A stretch of DNA of 42,011 bases from an uncultured Bacilli bacterium (GCA_947627975.1 CANQYB010000009.1:1-42011); one strand, 5' to 3'; positions 1 through 7,800 are shown, counted from the stretch's first letter. Notes: generated from the letters alone by a model not told the origin. Numbers and translations: made by a program.

Positions 1-723
1 AAAGAAACAAAAGAAAACCAAGATTATAATCAAGGATTAACAATCGAGGGAACAATAGGAATAAAAGAAAGTGGAAGCTATGAAGAAAAAGATAAAAGTA
101 TAGTAAGAGAAGGATTAGAACTATTATATAATAAAAGAAGTTTAGAAAATGCCGATGATACATTAATAGACAAATCAGGAAAAAGACATAATGGAAAAGT
201 AGTGGGAGCAACAAAAACAAGTGAAGGTCTTTCATTTGATGGGGGAAATAACGGTGTAATAATAGGTAAGCTTAATTATGATTATGTAACTTTGGAAACA
301 GAATTTGAATTTGATGCACCTAGAATTGTTGGATTTGTAATAAGTAACGTTCAAGCTGGTTATGCTGGATATGGAATTTCTGTAAATACTGACTTTGCAG
401 GTGGTGGAATATTTGGAGAGGGATATGCTGAATTTCAACAAATAGTAAAAGGATATGATTTTATAAAAGGCAAATATCATGTAGTAGAAACATGTGATGG
501 AATAAATATAAAAATATATGTAAATGGAAAACTTAAAGATCAAAAAACACTTTCTGGGCCTATAGCTTCATCAGCTAATTATTTAGCGTTAGGTTGTTTA
601 TCAGTAGATGGGGAAAATTGTACAACTCTAGCTTTTATTGGAACAATATCCAATGTAAAAGTATATAGTAGAGCATTATCAGAAGCTGAAGTACTAAAAA
701 ATTATAATGCTTTACAAAATTAA
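1..723 (+). CDS. TasA-like/LamG surface protein, 5' end cut by window (copy A)
   Basis: The reading frame is open from base 1 and lacks a start inside the window, so the GTG listed at 202 in the ORF track is an artefact of truncation. The visible part begins in the end of the TasA/camelysin-like region (KETKENQDYNQG) and continues into a concanavalin-like LamG domain ending in KNYNALQN. It is nearly identical to copy C (3457-4635) up to about base 300 and in the last 25 codons, with differences concentrated in the middle of the LamG domain. No membrane anchor or sorting signal follows the LamG domain. By analogy with the full-length copies it should be secreted and bind a carbohydrate or protein ligand at the cell surface; the ligand is unknown. 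Confidence 0.85.
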   Translation, partial: KETKENQDYNQGLTIEGTIGIKESGSYEEKDKSIVREGLELLYNKRSLENADDTLIDKSGKRHNGKVVGATKTSEGLSFDGGNNGVIIGKLNYDYVTLETEFEFDAPRIVGFVISNVQAGYAGYGISVNTDFAGGGIFGEGYAEFQQIVKGYDFIKGKYHVVETCDGINIKIYVNGKLKDQKTLSGPIASSANYLALGCLSVDGENCTTLAFIGTISNVKVYSRALSEAEVLKNYNALQN

Positions 724-756
724 AAAATTTATCAACAAAAGCTTGACTGGGGGGGG
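652..756 (+). repeat. 105-bp direct repeat: LamG gene 3' end plus G8 promoter
   Basis: This segment covers the last codons of copy A, the stop, and the spacer through the -35 box and G8 tract. It is matched at equal length and almost base for base by 3318-3422 after copy B. The repeat could support recombination that swaps downstream genes behind the promoter. Confidence 0.8.
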
Positions 757-773
757 TAGTATTATTATATAAT
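743..773 (+). promoter_or_regulatory. Promoter with G8 tract in the spacer (beta-helix gene)
   Basis: A -35 box TTGACT (743-748) is followed directly by eight G (749-756) and then by a -10 box TATAAT (768-773). The spacer is 19 nt, three longer than in the two sister promoters because of an extra ATT. An overlapping TATATA (766-771) would give 17 nt. With TATAAT as the -10 box the present state should be weak, and loss of two G would give 17 nt. The RBS AGAAGGGAGA and a TTG start follow. Confidence 0.75.
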
Positions 774-797
774 ATTCATAAGAAGGGAGAAAAAAAA

Positions 798-2078
798 TTG
801 AAAAAAATATTATTTTTAATTGTTACAGTTATTGCATTAACAATAACACCTAATGTTTATGCGGCACAAACTGTGGATTGTTCAAATGAAACTGCTGAAG
901 CTAAAGTAGGATCTAGTTGCTATAAAACATTAAAAGAAGCAATAGAAAGTGTAACTGGTCAAAATAATACTGTAAGATTATTAAAGGATGTTTCTAATTA
1001 TACATTAACAATTTCTAAAGATCAAAACATTATTCTTGACTTAGGTACTCATAAATTGACTGCACCTACAAATAGCTGGGCAATTTATAATGAAGGAAAT
1101 TTAAATATTTTTAATGGAACTATAGTAGGATCTTCAAATTCAGCTGCAATTCGTAATAATGGAATTAAATTAACAGTTAAATCTGTGACAGTAGAATCAC
1201 CATATATTGCCATTATTAATAATGATGTGGTAGCTGAAAATAATGTTGAACAACAAAATCGAAAACCAGAATTAATTATAGAAGATTGTACTATTAAAGG
1301 ACCATTTAGTAGTTGTGGGTTACAATTAAGTGGTAAGGCAACTGTTAAAAATACTACATTTAATGCTAAAAAAGGAAATACCATAATTAAAGCTTTAGAT
1401 GGAAAAACTGATTCAGAAATTATTCTTGATAATTTATCTACTAATTATAGAGGAATTATTAGTGCTGGTAAAGATAGTACAAATGATGAACATAATATTA
1501 AGATTGAAATTAAAAATATTACTGATACTGCAAAAGAAAAAATGTTTTTATCTTCTGCAGGAGATGCAATAGTTGTTCCAGATAATTCTTATGTTAATGT
1601 TGCTTTACAATATGCACTTAGTGGGTCAACTATTATTATTCCTGAAGAATTTTATATGGATAATATTAAGGTAAAAGATGGTGTAAATATCCAACTTTCC
1701 GAAGAAAGTTTTAGCAATCAAATAATTGAAAAAAATGCTAATGGAACATACAATATTATTAAAAAAGCTGATTATTCAGAAATTAATAAATTAAAAAATG
1801 AAATAGATAACTTAAATAAAGATGATTTCACTAAAGAAACATGGGAAGCATTACAAAAGGTACTATCGACTATTGATTATAATAAAAGTATTAAGGAACA
1901 AGATGAAGTTAATAATATAGCTAAAGCACTTGAAAAAGCTATTAATAATTTAGTAAAAATAAATAAAAATAATATTAAAAATCCTAATACAAGTGATATA
2001 AATTTAATAATAACAATTAGTACAATTCTAATAAGTATAATTGGTGTATATTTTATTGTAAAAAAAAGATTTAATTAA
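798..2078 (+). CDS. Sortase-anchored beta-helix surface protein with FIVAR-like repeat
   Basis: The 426-residue product starts at a TTG placed eight bases after the strong RBS AGAAGGGAGA. Residues 1-22 form a signal peptide ending in VYAA. Residues about 30-310 have short repeating strands (NLNIFNGTIVGSS, LIIEDCTIKG) typical of a right-handed parallel beta-helix of the pectate-lyase type. Residues about 330-385 are helical and resemble a FIVAR module (KETWEALQKVL, IAKALEKAINNL). The C-terminus has NPNTSD (395-400), a hydrophobic segment and a KKRFN tail, a cell-wall sorting signal of the NPxTS kind used by class B-like sortases. It is probably an adhesin or glycan-binding wall protein. No catalytic residues for polysaccharide cleavage are identifiable. 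It is driven by the G8 promoter upstream and followed by a terminator. Confidence 0.8.
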   Translation: MKKILFLIVTVIALTITPNVYAAQTVDCSNETAEAKVGSSCYKTLKEAIESVTGQNNTVRLLKDVSNYTLTISKDQNIILDLGTHKLTAPTNSWAIYNEGNLNIFNGTIVGSSNSAAIRNNGIKLTVKSVTVESPYIAIINNDVVAENNVEQQNRKPELIIEDCTIKGPFSSCGLQLSGKATVKNTTFNAKKGNTIIKALDGKTDSEIILDNLSTNYRGIISAGKDSTNDEHNIKIEIKNITDTAKEKMFLSSAGDAIVVPDNSYVNVALQYALSGSTIIIPEEFYMDNIKVKDGVNIQLSEESFSNQIIEKNANGTYNIIKKADYSEINKLKNEIDNLNKDDFTKETWEALQKVLSTIDYNKSIKEQDEVNNIAKALEKAINNLVKINKNNIKNPNTSDINLIITISTILISIIGVYFIVKKRFN

Positions 2079-2103
2079 AAGATTTAATTAAATAAAATTT
2101 AAT

Positions 2104-2139
2104 AAAAACCTCTGTTTTTAGAAAAAAAGAGGTTTTTAT
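2104..2139 (+). terminator. Rho-independent terminator after beta-helix gene
   Basis: AAAAACCTCT (2104-2113) pairs perfectly with AGAGGTTTTT (2128-2137), giving a 10-bp stem ending in a run of T. Confidence 0.85.
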
Positions 2140-2177
2140 ATGCTTAAATTTTTTATTAAAAACTTATGAACAATTTC

Positions 2178-2205
2178 TTGACTGGGGGGGGTAGTATTAT
2201 ATAAT
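2178..2205 (+). promoter_or_regulatory. Promoter with G8 tract in the spacer (LamG copy B)
   Basis: TTGACT (2178-2183), eight G (2184-2191), TAGTATTA, then TATAAT (2200-2205). The spacer is 16 nt, one short of the usual optimum, so gain of one G would give 17. The RBS AGAAGGTAAG precedes the ATG at 2226. Confidence 0.8.
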
Positions 2206-2959
2206 ACATTTAAGAAGGTAAGAAAATGAAGAAAAAATATATAATATTAATAATTACAATGTGTCTAATAAGTATTTTAATAATTGGTTCATCTTATGCC
2301 TACTTTAGTGCAACAATAAATGGAAATACAAATGCAGAAAATGTAGTAACTAAAACCGGAACATTATCTTTAAGTTTTTCCGATAAAACACCTTCATTTA
2401 ACGTTACGGAAATAAGTCCTGGATGGAGCAAGACAAAAGAAGTAACAGTAGAAAATACTGGAAGTGTAGATGTGACATATGATTTAGTGTGGTTAAAACT
2501 TGATAATGAAATATTAAAAGATGAGTTAGTATACACAATAACATGTACAAGTGGATGTAAAGGCCTTACTGAAAGTAAAGTACCAGAAGCAGGAGAAAAC
2601 TTAGGAATAATAAAAGGGCAAACAATAAAAAGTAAAGAAACTCAAACATATAAAATAACTTTTCAATTAAAAGAAACAAAAGAAAATCAAGATTATAATC
2701 AAGGATTAACAATCGAGGGAACAATAGGAATAAAAGAAAGTGGAAGCTATGAAGAAAAAGATAAAAGTATAGTAAGAGAAGGATTAGAACTATTATATAA
2801 TAAAAGAAGTTTAGAAAATGCAAGTGATACATTAATAGACAAATCAGGAAATAGATATAATGGAAAAGTGGAAGGTGCAACAAAAACAAGTGAAGGACTA
2901 TCATTTGACGGGACAAATGATGCTGTAATAATTGATGAACTTAATTATGATTATGTAAC
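2178..2959 (+). repeat. Direct repeat, first copy (promoter plus N-terminal two thirds of LamG gene B)
   Basis: About 780 bp from the -35 box to the beginning of the LamG domain, repeated at 3409-4190 with a constant offset of 1231 bp and only scattered substitutions. Similarity drops abruptly after GATTATGTAAC, inside the LamG domain. Confidence 0.85.
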
Positions 2960-3389
2960 AGTTGAGGCAGAATTTATTTCAAAAAATAATACAGATATTA
3001 GATACATAATCGCGAATATTGAAAGTGGTGGGTATTGTTTATTTTGGGGTAACGGACAAATTAGCTTCCAACCTTATGTTGGAGGATATAAAGGTAAGTA
3101 CGTAACAATTACTTCTAAAACTAAATATCATGTAGTTGGAACATATGATGGATTTGATACAAAAATATATATTAATGGAAAAGAACAAACATCAAGTTTA
3201 CATGTAACTGATACATTAACAAAAATTGGAAAACCAGGAAATAAAACTAAATTAGTTTTAGGATGTAATCCAAGTGGTTCAAATTGCACCGCTGGTTATT
3301 TTGATGGAATAATATCTAATGTAAAAGTATATAGTAGAGCATTATCTGAGGCTGAAGTATTAAAAAATTATAATGCTTTACAAAATTAA
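2226..3389 (+). CDS. TasA-like/LamG surface protein (copy B)
   Basis: The 387-residue product has an N-terminal hydrophobic segment (5-24) ending in SSYAYFSATI, the pattern of SipW-type signal peptides of TasA/camelysin proteins. Residues about 30-175 form a beta-rich TasA-like domain (TGTLSLSF, PGWSKTKEVTVENTGS, YDLVW) with a likely disulphide in TCTSGC. A linker (IVREGLELLYNKRS) leads to a LamG/concanavalin-like domain (about 190-387) with LSFDGTND, YHVVGTYDG, YINGK and ISNVKVYSRALSEAEV. There is no C-terminal anchor. The central LamG part, about residues 235-365, differs strongly from copies A and C while both flanks are almost identical. Likely a secreted fibre-type or matrix protein with a ligand-binding head; no fibre formation can be shown from sequence. 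Expression is probably set by the G8 promoter. Confidence 0.85.
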   Translation: MKKKYIILIITMCLISILIIGSSYAYFSATINGNTNAENVVTKTGTLSLSFSDKTPSFNVTEISPGWSKTKEVTVENTGSVDVTYDLVWLKLDNEILKDELVYTITCTSGCKGLTESKVPEAGENLGIIKGQTIKSKETQTYKITFQLKETKENQDYNQGLTIEGTIGIKESGSYEEKDKSIVREGLELLYNKRSLENASDTLIDKSGNRYNGKVEGATKTSEGLSFDGTNDAVIIDELNYDYVTVEAEFISKNNTDIRYIIANIESGGYCLFWGNGQISFQPYVGGYKGKYVTITSKTKYHVVGTYDGFDTKIYINGKEQTSSLHVTDTLTKIGKPGNKTKLVLGCNPSGSNCTAGYFDGIISNVKVYSRALSEAEVLKNYNALQN

Positions 3390-3422
3390 AAAATTTATCA
3401 ACAAAAGCTTGACTGGGGGGGG
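3318..3422 (+). repeat. 105-bp direct repeat, second copy
   Basis: Matches 652-756: the last LamG codons of copy B, the stop, the spacer and the -35 plus G8 tract. The end of copy C (from 4564) matches only up to its stop codon, so no promoter follows and the cluster ends there. Confidence 0.8.
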
Positions 3423-3436
3423 TAGTATTATATAAT
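3409..3436 (+). promoter_or_regulatory. Promoter with G8 tract in the spacer (LamG copy C)
   Basis: TTGACT (3409-3414), eight G (3415-3422), TAGTATTA, TATAAT (3431-3436). The spacer is 16 nt, the same as copy B. The RBS AGAAGGTAAG and ATG 3457 follow. Confidence 0.8.
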
Positions 3437-4190
3437 ACATTTAAGAAGGTAAGAAAATGAAGAAAAAATATATAATATTAATAATTACAATGTGTCTAAT
3501 AAGTATTTTAATAATTGGTTCATCTTATGCCTACTTTAGTGCAACAATAAGTGGAAATACAAATGCAGAAAATGTAGTAACTAAAACAGGAACATTATCT
3601 TTAAGTTTTTCCGATAAAACACCTTCATTTAACGCTACGGAAATAAGTCCTGGATGGAGTAAGACAAAAGAAGTAACAGTAGAAAATACTGGAAGTGTAG
3701 ATGTGACATATGATTTAGTGTGGTTAAAACTTGATAATGAAATATTAAAAGATGAGTTAGTATACACAATAACATGTACAAGTGGATGTAAAGGCCTTCC
3801 TGAAAGTAAAGTACCAGAAGCAGGAGAAAATTTAGGAATAATAAAAGGACAAACAATAAAAAGTAAAGAAATTCAAACATATACAATAACTTTTCAATTA
3901 AAAGAAACAAAAGAAAACCAAGATTATAATCAAGGATTAACAATCGAGGGAACAATAGGAATAAAAGAAAGTGAAAGCTATGAAGAAAAAGACAAAAGTA
4001 TAGTAAGAGAAGGATTAGAACTATTATATAATAAAAGAAGTTTAGAAAATGCCGATGATACATTAATAGACAAATCAGGAAATAGACATAATGGAAAGGT
4101 AATGGGTGCAACAAAAACAAGTGAAGGACTTTCATTTGATGGGACAAATGATGGTGTAATAATTGATGAACTTAATTATGATTATGTAAC
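3409..4190 (+). repeat. Direct repeat, second copy (promoter plus N-terminal two thirds of LamG gene C)
   Basis: Sister of 2178-2959 with the same length and few substitutions, which indicates recent duplication or ongoing gene conversion. Confidence 0.85.
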
Positions 4191-4635
4191 TTTGGAAACA
4201 GAATTTGAATTTGATACACCTAGAATTGCAGGGTATGTAATAAGTAACGTTCAAGTTGATTATGCCGCTGGAGCTGGATATGGAATTTCTGTAAATGATA
4301 GTTTTCTGGGTGGCGGAATAATTGGAGAGATACATACATATGGGGGCACTCAAGTTATAAATGGAAATGATTTTGAAAGTGGTAAATATCATGTAGTAGA
4401 AACATATGATGGAATAAATATAAAAATATATGTAAATGGAAAACTTAAAGATCAAAAAACACTTTCTGGCTCTATAATTCCATCAAATAATTATTTAGCG
4501 TTAGGTTGTATGTCAGAGGGTGTATTTACTTGTTCACGTTTATATTTTGATGGAATAATATCCAATGTAAAAGTATATAGTAGAGCATTATCTGAAGCTG
4601 AAGTATTAAAAAATTATAATGCTTTACAAAATTAA
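3457..4635 (+). CDS. TasA-like/LamG surface protein (copy C)
   Basis: The 392-residue product has the same plan as copy B: a SipW-type signal (SSYAYFSATI), a TasA-like beta domain to about residue 175, the linker IVREGLELLYNKRS, and a C-terminal LamG domain without an anchor. The N-terminal 230 residues differ from copy B at only a few positions. The LamG core resembles copy A instead (LETEFEFD, IVISNVQ-like region, KIYVNGKLKDQKTLSG). The gene starts at the ATG after AGAAGGTAAG. It is the last gene of the cluster and faces the minus-strand yigZ-like gene, with six bases between the stops. As for its paralogues, the ligand is unknown. Confidence 0.85.
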   Translation: MKKKYIILIITMCLISILIIGSSYAYFSATISGNTNAENVVTKTGTLSLSFSDKTPSFNATEISPGWSKTKEVTVENTGSVDVTYDLVWLKLDNEILKDELVYTITCTSGCKGLPESKVPEAGENLGIIKGQTIKSKEIQTYTITFQLKETKENQDYNQGLTIEGTIGIKESESYEEKDKSIVREGLELLYNKRSLENADDTLIDKSGNRHNGKVMGATKTSEGLSFDGTNDGVIIDELNYDYVTLETEFEFDTPRIAGYVISNVQVDYAAGAGYGISVNDSFLGGGIIGEIHTYGGTQVINGNDFESGKYHVVETYDGINIKIYVNGKLKDQKTLSGSIIPSNNYLALGCMSEGVFTCSRLYFDGIISNVKVYSRALSEAEVLKNYNALQN

Positions 4636-4641
4636 TTAAAT

Positions 4642-4986
4642 TTATTTTAATAATTCTAAAGTTGCTCTTTGATAAGCTCTATAAAGTCCTCCAGTTCCTA
4701 ACTTTATTCCTCCAAAATATCTAACAACAACAATTAATACATTATTAAGTTTTTTTTGTTTAATAATATTATATATTGGAAGTCCAGCAGTATTTGTTGG
4801 CTCTTTATCATCAGTTTTTTTTTCTTGATTATTTATTTTGTATGCGTATGGAAAATGAACAGCTTTTTTATGTTCTTTTTTTAATTTATTTAATATATCA
4901 TTTATCTCATTTACATCTGTTACATTAAAGTAATAACTTATAAATTTTGATTTTTTTATTTCAATAATATTTTTTTTAAATAACAT
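4642..4986 (-). CDS. YigZ/IMPACT-family protein, N-terminal domain only
   Basis: The product has 114 residues from an ATG that lies five bases after the RBS AGGTGA; the GTG at 4995 in the track overlaps that RBS and is less likely. The family signature is clear: KKSKFI near the start, DDKEPTNTAGLPI in the middle, and VVVRYFGGIKLGTGGLYRAY at the end. Full YigZ proteins have about 200 residues with a second ferredoxin-like domain; here the protein stops right after the first domain. YigZ/YvyE/IMPACT proteins are linked to translation control and stress, but the bacterial role is poorly defined. An extended -10 (TGATATAAT, minus strand, at 5004-5009) lies just upstream, next to the rpsD terminator. 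Confidence 0.85.
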   Translation of the reverse strand: MLFKKNIIEIKKSKFISYYFNVTDVNEINDILNKLKKEHKKAVHFPYAYKINNQEKKTDDKEPTNTAGLPIYNIIKQKKLNNVLIVVVRYFGGIKLGTGGLYRAYQRATLELLK

Positions 4987-5011
4987 ATTAGTCACCTAAT
5001 TAAATTATATC

Positions 5012-5038
5012 AAAATAAAAAAGGAATTTAAATTCCTT
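5012..5038 (-). terminator. Rho-independent terminator of rpsD
   Basis: The perfect palindrome AAGGAATTTAAATTCCTT (5021-5038) is followed on the minus strand by TTTTATTTT. It overlaps the rpsD stop codon. Confidence 0.8.
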
Positions 5039-5639
5039 ATCTATTATAATATTCAACTATTAAGCTTTCATTAATTTCTGCATTAAGCTCATTTCTTTCA
5101 GGAAGTCTTACATAAGTAGCAGCCATTTTTTTAGCATCATATGATATAAAACCTAAACGATTTGTAATTAGCTCTAATGAATTTTTAATTGCAGGATGTT
5201 CTAAAGAAGATTCTTTAACGCTGATTATATCACCAGGTTTAACTTGATATGATGGAATGTCGACTTTTTTACCATTAACTAATATATGTCCATGATTTAC
5301 AAGTTGTCTTGATGCACGTCTAGTATTTCCAAAACCAATTCTGTAAACTAAATTATCTAATCTACTTTCTAAAAGCTTTAAGAAATTTTCTCCAGCAACT
5401 CCAGCCATTTTTTGAGCTTTTTCAAATAATTTTTTAAATTGTTTTTCATTTAGGCCATACATAGTTCTAACTTTTTGTTTTTCCATTAATTGAATACCAT
5501 ATTCACTTGGTTTTCTTTTTCTATCTTTTCCATGAACACCTGGTCCATATGGACGACGAGCTAATTCTTTTCCGTTTTCAAGAGTTGAAAATGAAAGTCT
5601 ACGTGACTTTTTATATGCTGGTCCAGTATATCTTGCCAT
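5037..5639 (-). CDS. rpsD: 30S ribosomal protein S4
   Basis: The 200-residue product is the normal length for S4 of Firmicutes. It starts MARYTGPAYKKSRRL, has the usual RRPYGPGVHG stretch, and contains the S4 RNA-binding domain at about 90-155 (LESRLDNLVYRIGF, ASRQLVNHGHILVNGK). S4 is a primary binder of 16S rRNA in 30S assembly and in Bacillus also represses its own mRNA. The start is fixed by GGAGG just upstream. The gene is transcribed alone, from a consensus promoter about 170 bases upstream, through a long leader, and is closed by its own terminator. Confidence 0.97.
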   Translation of the reverse strand: MARYTGPAYKKSRRLSFSTLENGKELARRPYGPGVHGKDRKRKPSEYGIQLMEKQKVRTMYGLNEKQFKKLFEKAQKMAGVAGENFLKLLESRLDNLVYRIGFGNTRRASRQLVNHGHILVNGKKVDIPSYQVKPGDIISVKESSLEHPAIKNSLELITNRLGFISYDAKKMAATYVRLPERNELNAEINESLIVEYYNR

Positions 5640-5800
5640 AATTTCCTCCTTTTTCTAATATTATTACAAATAAAAGCTTTTTGCACAATTTATAATAGGG
5701 AGTTTGTTTTAATAATTTCTCTAAAGGCAGTCTTAAGATACTATTATCCAAATGTAACAAACACATTATATATAAATATATGCCCTGCCATGTACTTGTA
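5640..5800 (-). promoter_or_regulatory. Structured rpsD leader, candidate S4 autoregulatory RNA
   Basis: About 160 nt of untranslated leader separates the promoter from rpsD. GGCAG near its 5' end can pair with CTGCC about 60 nt later; inside this closing helix lie small hairpins ATGT/ACAT and GATA/TATC. A multi-branched leader is what is expected for the S4 autogenous control known in Bacillus subtilis. That S4 binds here is inference. No long ORF of its own is convincing in this stretch. Confidence 0.5.
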
Positions 5801-5806
5801 TTTAAA

Positions 5807-5835
5807 ATAATACCAAATATATGAAATATTGTCAA
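5807..5835 (-). promoter_or_regulatory. rpsD promoter
   Basis: Read on the minus strand: -35 TTGACA (5830-5835), 17-nt spacer, -10 TATTAT (5807-5812). It lies back to back with the ezrA promoter. Confidence 0.8.
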
Positions 5836-5902
5836 ATTATTATATATTATATTCATGTGAATAAATATTATAATAAAATTAATTCATTTTATTTAAATTT
5901 TA

Positions 5903-5911
5903 TGTTAAAAT
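5903..5911 (+). promoter_or_regulatory. Extended -10 promoter of ezrA
   Basis: TGTTAAAAT, an extended -10 with TG one base before TAAAAT. No good -35 is visible (TTCATT at the expected place). The same TGnTAAAAT form recurs before parE, sepF, the unknown gene at 28713 and the P-type ATPase. Confidence 0.55.
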
Positions 5912-5940
5912 ATAATTATAAGAAAATAGGATGTGAAGTT

Positions 5941-7665
5941 ATGTCTAAAACAACATTTATATTAATTGCTACAACTTATTATTTTTTATCTATTGCCATA
6001 ATTATTTTAGTACTTAATTTAATAAAAAATTACATATTTAAAAAGTATGAAAAACAATTAAATAATTTAGAGAGAAATAAAAATTTAATTATTTCTGCTT
6101 CAATTTTATCTGAACTTAATAAAGTAGAAGCTTTGATAAATAATGATTCATTAAAAGAAACTTATGATAATTGGCAAAAAAGATTTAAAATTATAAAAGA
6201 TGAAGATGTACCTAAAATAACAGATTTATTATTAGAAGTAGAAGATAAATTTAAAGAAAATGATTATAAAAATTTGGATTCATTAATGGCTAAAGTAGAA
6301 TTACAAATTTATTATGTTAAAATGAAAGCAGATTTTTTATTAGAAGAAATTAGACAATTAACCCAAAGTGAAGAAAAAAATAGAGATACAGTTACTAGAT
6401 TAAAAACTAAATATCGTACAATTTTATTAAAATATAAAAATAACAAAGAAGATTACAAATTAATAGAAAATCCAGTTGAATTACAATTTGATAATATTAA
6501 TAAACTATTTTCTGCTTTTGAAGTTTCGATGGATAATAATAATTTTACTGAAATAGGAAAAATAGTAAAAGCTTTAGATGATAATATTGGTAACTTAGAA
6601 ATAATTATAGATGAAGCACCTAGTATAATTATTATGGGAAAAAATATTTTACCAAAAAAAGAAAAAGATATTTTAAATATTAAAAAAAGAATGATTAAAG
6701 AAGGATATCAACTTGATTATTTAAATATTGAATATAATATTGATGAATCAAATAAAAAAATTGCTGATATTTTTGATAGATTAAATGTTTTAAATGTTGA
6801 GGATTCAATTTTTGAACTAAAAACAATGTTAGATTATTTTGATGGATTGTATCATGATTTTGAAAAAGAAAGAGTTACTCGAAAATTATTTGAAGAATAT
6901 TCTCGTAGCTTAGGCATAAAAATAAATAAATTACTATCAACTGTCAAGGAATTATATAAATCAATTAAAGATATCAAATATTCATATGATTTATCTGAAG
7001 ACGATGTTGATGTTATAAAAAATATTAAAGAAGAATTAAATATTGCTAAAAATACTTACCAGCAAATTATTTCAATGCATAGAAATAAAACATTTCCATA
7101 TTCAAAACTTGCAAAAGAAATGGAACTTTTAAATGTTAAAATAACAAATTCAGAAGAAAAATTAGAAATTGCTTTAAGAACTTTAGGTCAATTAAAAGAA
7201 GATGAACTTAGGGCATATGAACAACTTGATGAAATAAAAGATATTTTAAGAAAATCAAAAAATAAAATGAATTCTTATAAATTGCCTATAATTCCTAAAA
7301 ATTATTATGTGCAATTAAAGGAAGCAAACGAAGCTATTAAAGAAATGGTAAAAGAATTAGAAAAGAAGCCAATTTCAATTAGAATATTAAATACTAGAGT
7401 AGATACTGCAAGAGATTTAGTATTAAAATTATATAATACTTCTAATGAAATAATAAAAACAGCAGCAATGGCTGAACTTGCTATAGTTTATGGTAATAGA
7501 TATCGTCCAATTAATAACGAAATTGATTTTGGACTATCAAAAGCAGAAGGAATGTTTTATAAAGGAAATTTTAAAAATGCTTTAGAAAATGCTATAAACA
7601 GTATTAATATTGTAGAACCAGATGCTTATAAAAAACTAATTGAGTCATATAAGACAGAATTATAA
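5941..7665 (+). CDS. ezrA: Septation ring formation regulator EzrA
   Basis: The track starts at 5821, inside the rpsD promoter; the real start is the ATG at 5941 after AGGATGTGA, giving MSKTTFILIATTYYF and 574 residues, the usual EzrA length. Residues about 5-28 are a single membrane span with a short outside N-terminus. The rest is almost entirely long helices and coiled coils forming spectrin-like repeats in the cytoplasm. Near residue 516, IVYGNRYRP corresponds to the conserved QNR patch needed for midcell localisation. EzrA binds FtsZ, limits extra Z rings and helps recruit wall synthases. The gene stands alone, divergent from rpsD, and is followed by a terminator. SepF, DivIVA and FtsW are also in this window. 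Confidence 0.93.
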   Translation: MSKTTFILIATTYYFLSIAIIILVLNLIKNYIFKKYEKQLNNLERNKNLIISASILSELNKVEALINNDSLKETYDNWQKRFKIIKDEDVPKITDLLLEVEDKFKENDYKNLDSLMAKVELQIYYVKMKADFLLEEIRQLTQSEEKNRDTVTRLKTKYRTILLKYKNNKEDYKLIENPVELQFDNINKLFSAFEVSMDNNNFTEIGKIVKALDDNIGNLEIIIDEAPSIIIMGKNILPKKEKDILNIKKRMIKEGYQLDYLNIEYNIDESNKKIADIFDRLNVLNVEDSIFELKTMLDYFDGLYHDFEKERVTRKLFEEYSRSLGIKINKLLSTVKELYKSIKDIKYSYDLSEDDVDVIKNIKEELNIAKNTYQQIISMHRNKTFPYSKLAKEMELLNVKITNSEEKLEIALRTLGQLKEDELRAYEQLDEIKDILRKSKNKMNSYKLPIIPKNYYVQLKEANEAIKEMVKELEKKPISIRILNTRVDTARDLVLKLYNTSNEIIKTAAMAELAIVYGNRYRPINNEIDFGLSKAEGMFYKGNFKNALENAINSINIVEPDAYKKLIESYKTEL

Positions 7666-7696
7666 AATACATAAAAAGAAGAAAAAGTATAGGAAA

Positions 7697-7758
7697 AAAT
7701 AAATATAGATTTAGTTGGTTTTTATAGTGAATATCCTGAGGAGTACTAATATTTATTT
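7697..7758. repeat. Inverted repeat in ezrA downstream region
   Basis: AAATAAATAT (7697-7706) pairs with ATATTTATTT (7749-7758) across a 42-nt loop. The stem is AT only. It could fold in the ezrA 3' UTR, but base composition makes chance pairing likely. Confidence 0.3.
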
Positions 7759-7772
7759 AAATTTATAATTAA

Positions 7773-7800
7773 AAAAACTTCAAATGAAGTTTTTCTTTAT
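7773..7800 (+). terminator. Rho-independent terminator of ezrA
   Basis: AAAAACTTC (7773-7781), loop AAAT, GAAGTTTTT (7786-7794), then CTTTATTTTT. Confidence 0.8.

Noticed and set aside
232-543. Minus-strand ORFs inside the LamG and beta-helix genes (232-543, 1085-1384, 2300-2536, 2566-2916, 3531-3767, 3635-4147, 4132-4455)
   Set aside because: Low-complexity translations rich in F, I, Y and L; they are antisense shadows repeated wherever the sense gene is duplicated, and no RBS was noted for them.
5611-5856. 81-residue minus-strand ORF upstream of rpsD
   Set aside because: It overlaps the rpsD start, covers the leader and promoter, and shows no protein-like conservation pattern.
7693-7749. 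Short in-frame stretch (EKINIDLVGFYSEYPEEY) after ezrA
   Set aside because: It is preceded by a stop and has no start codon; it may be a remnant but is too short to support.
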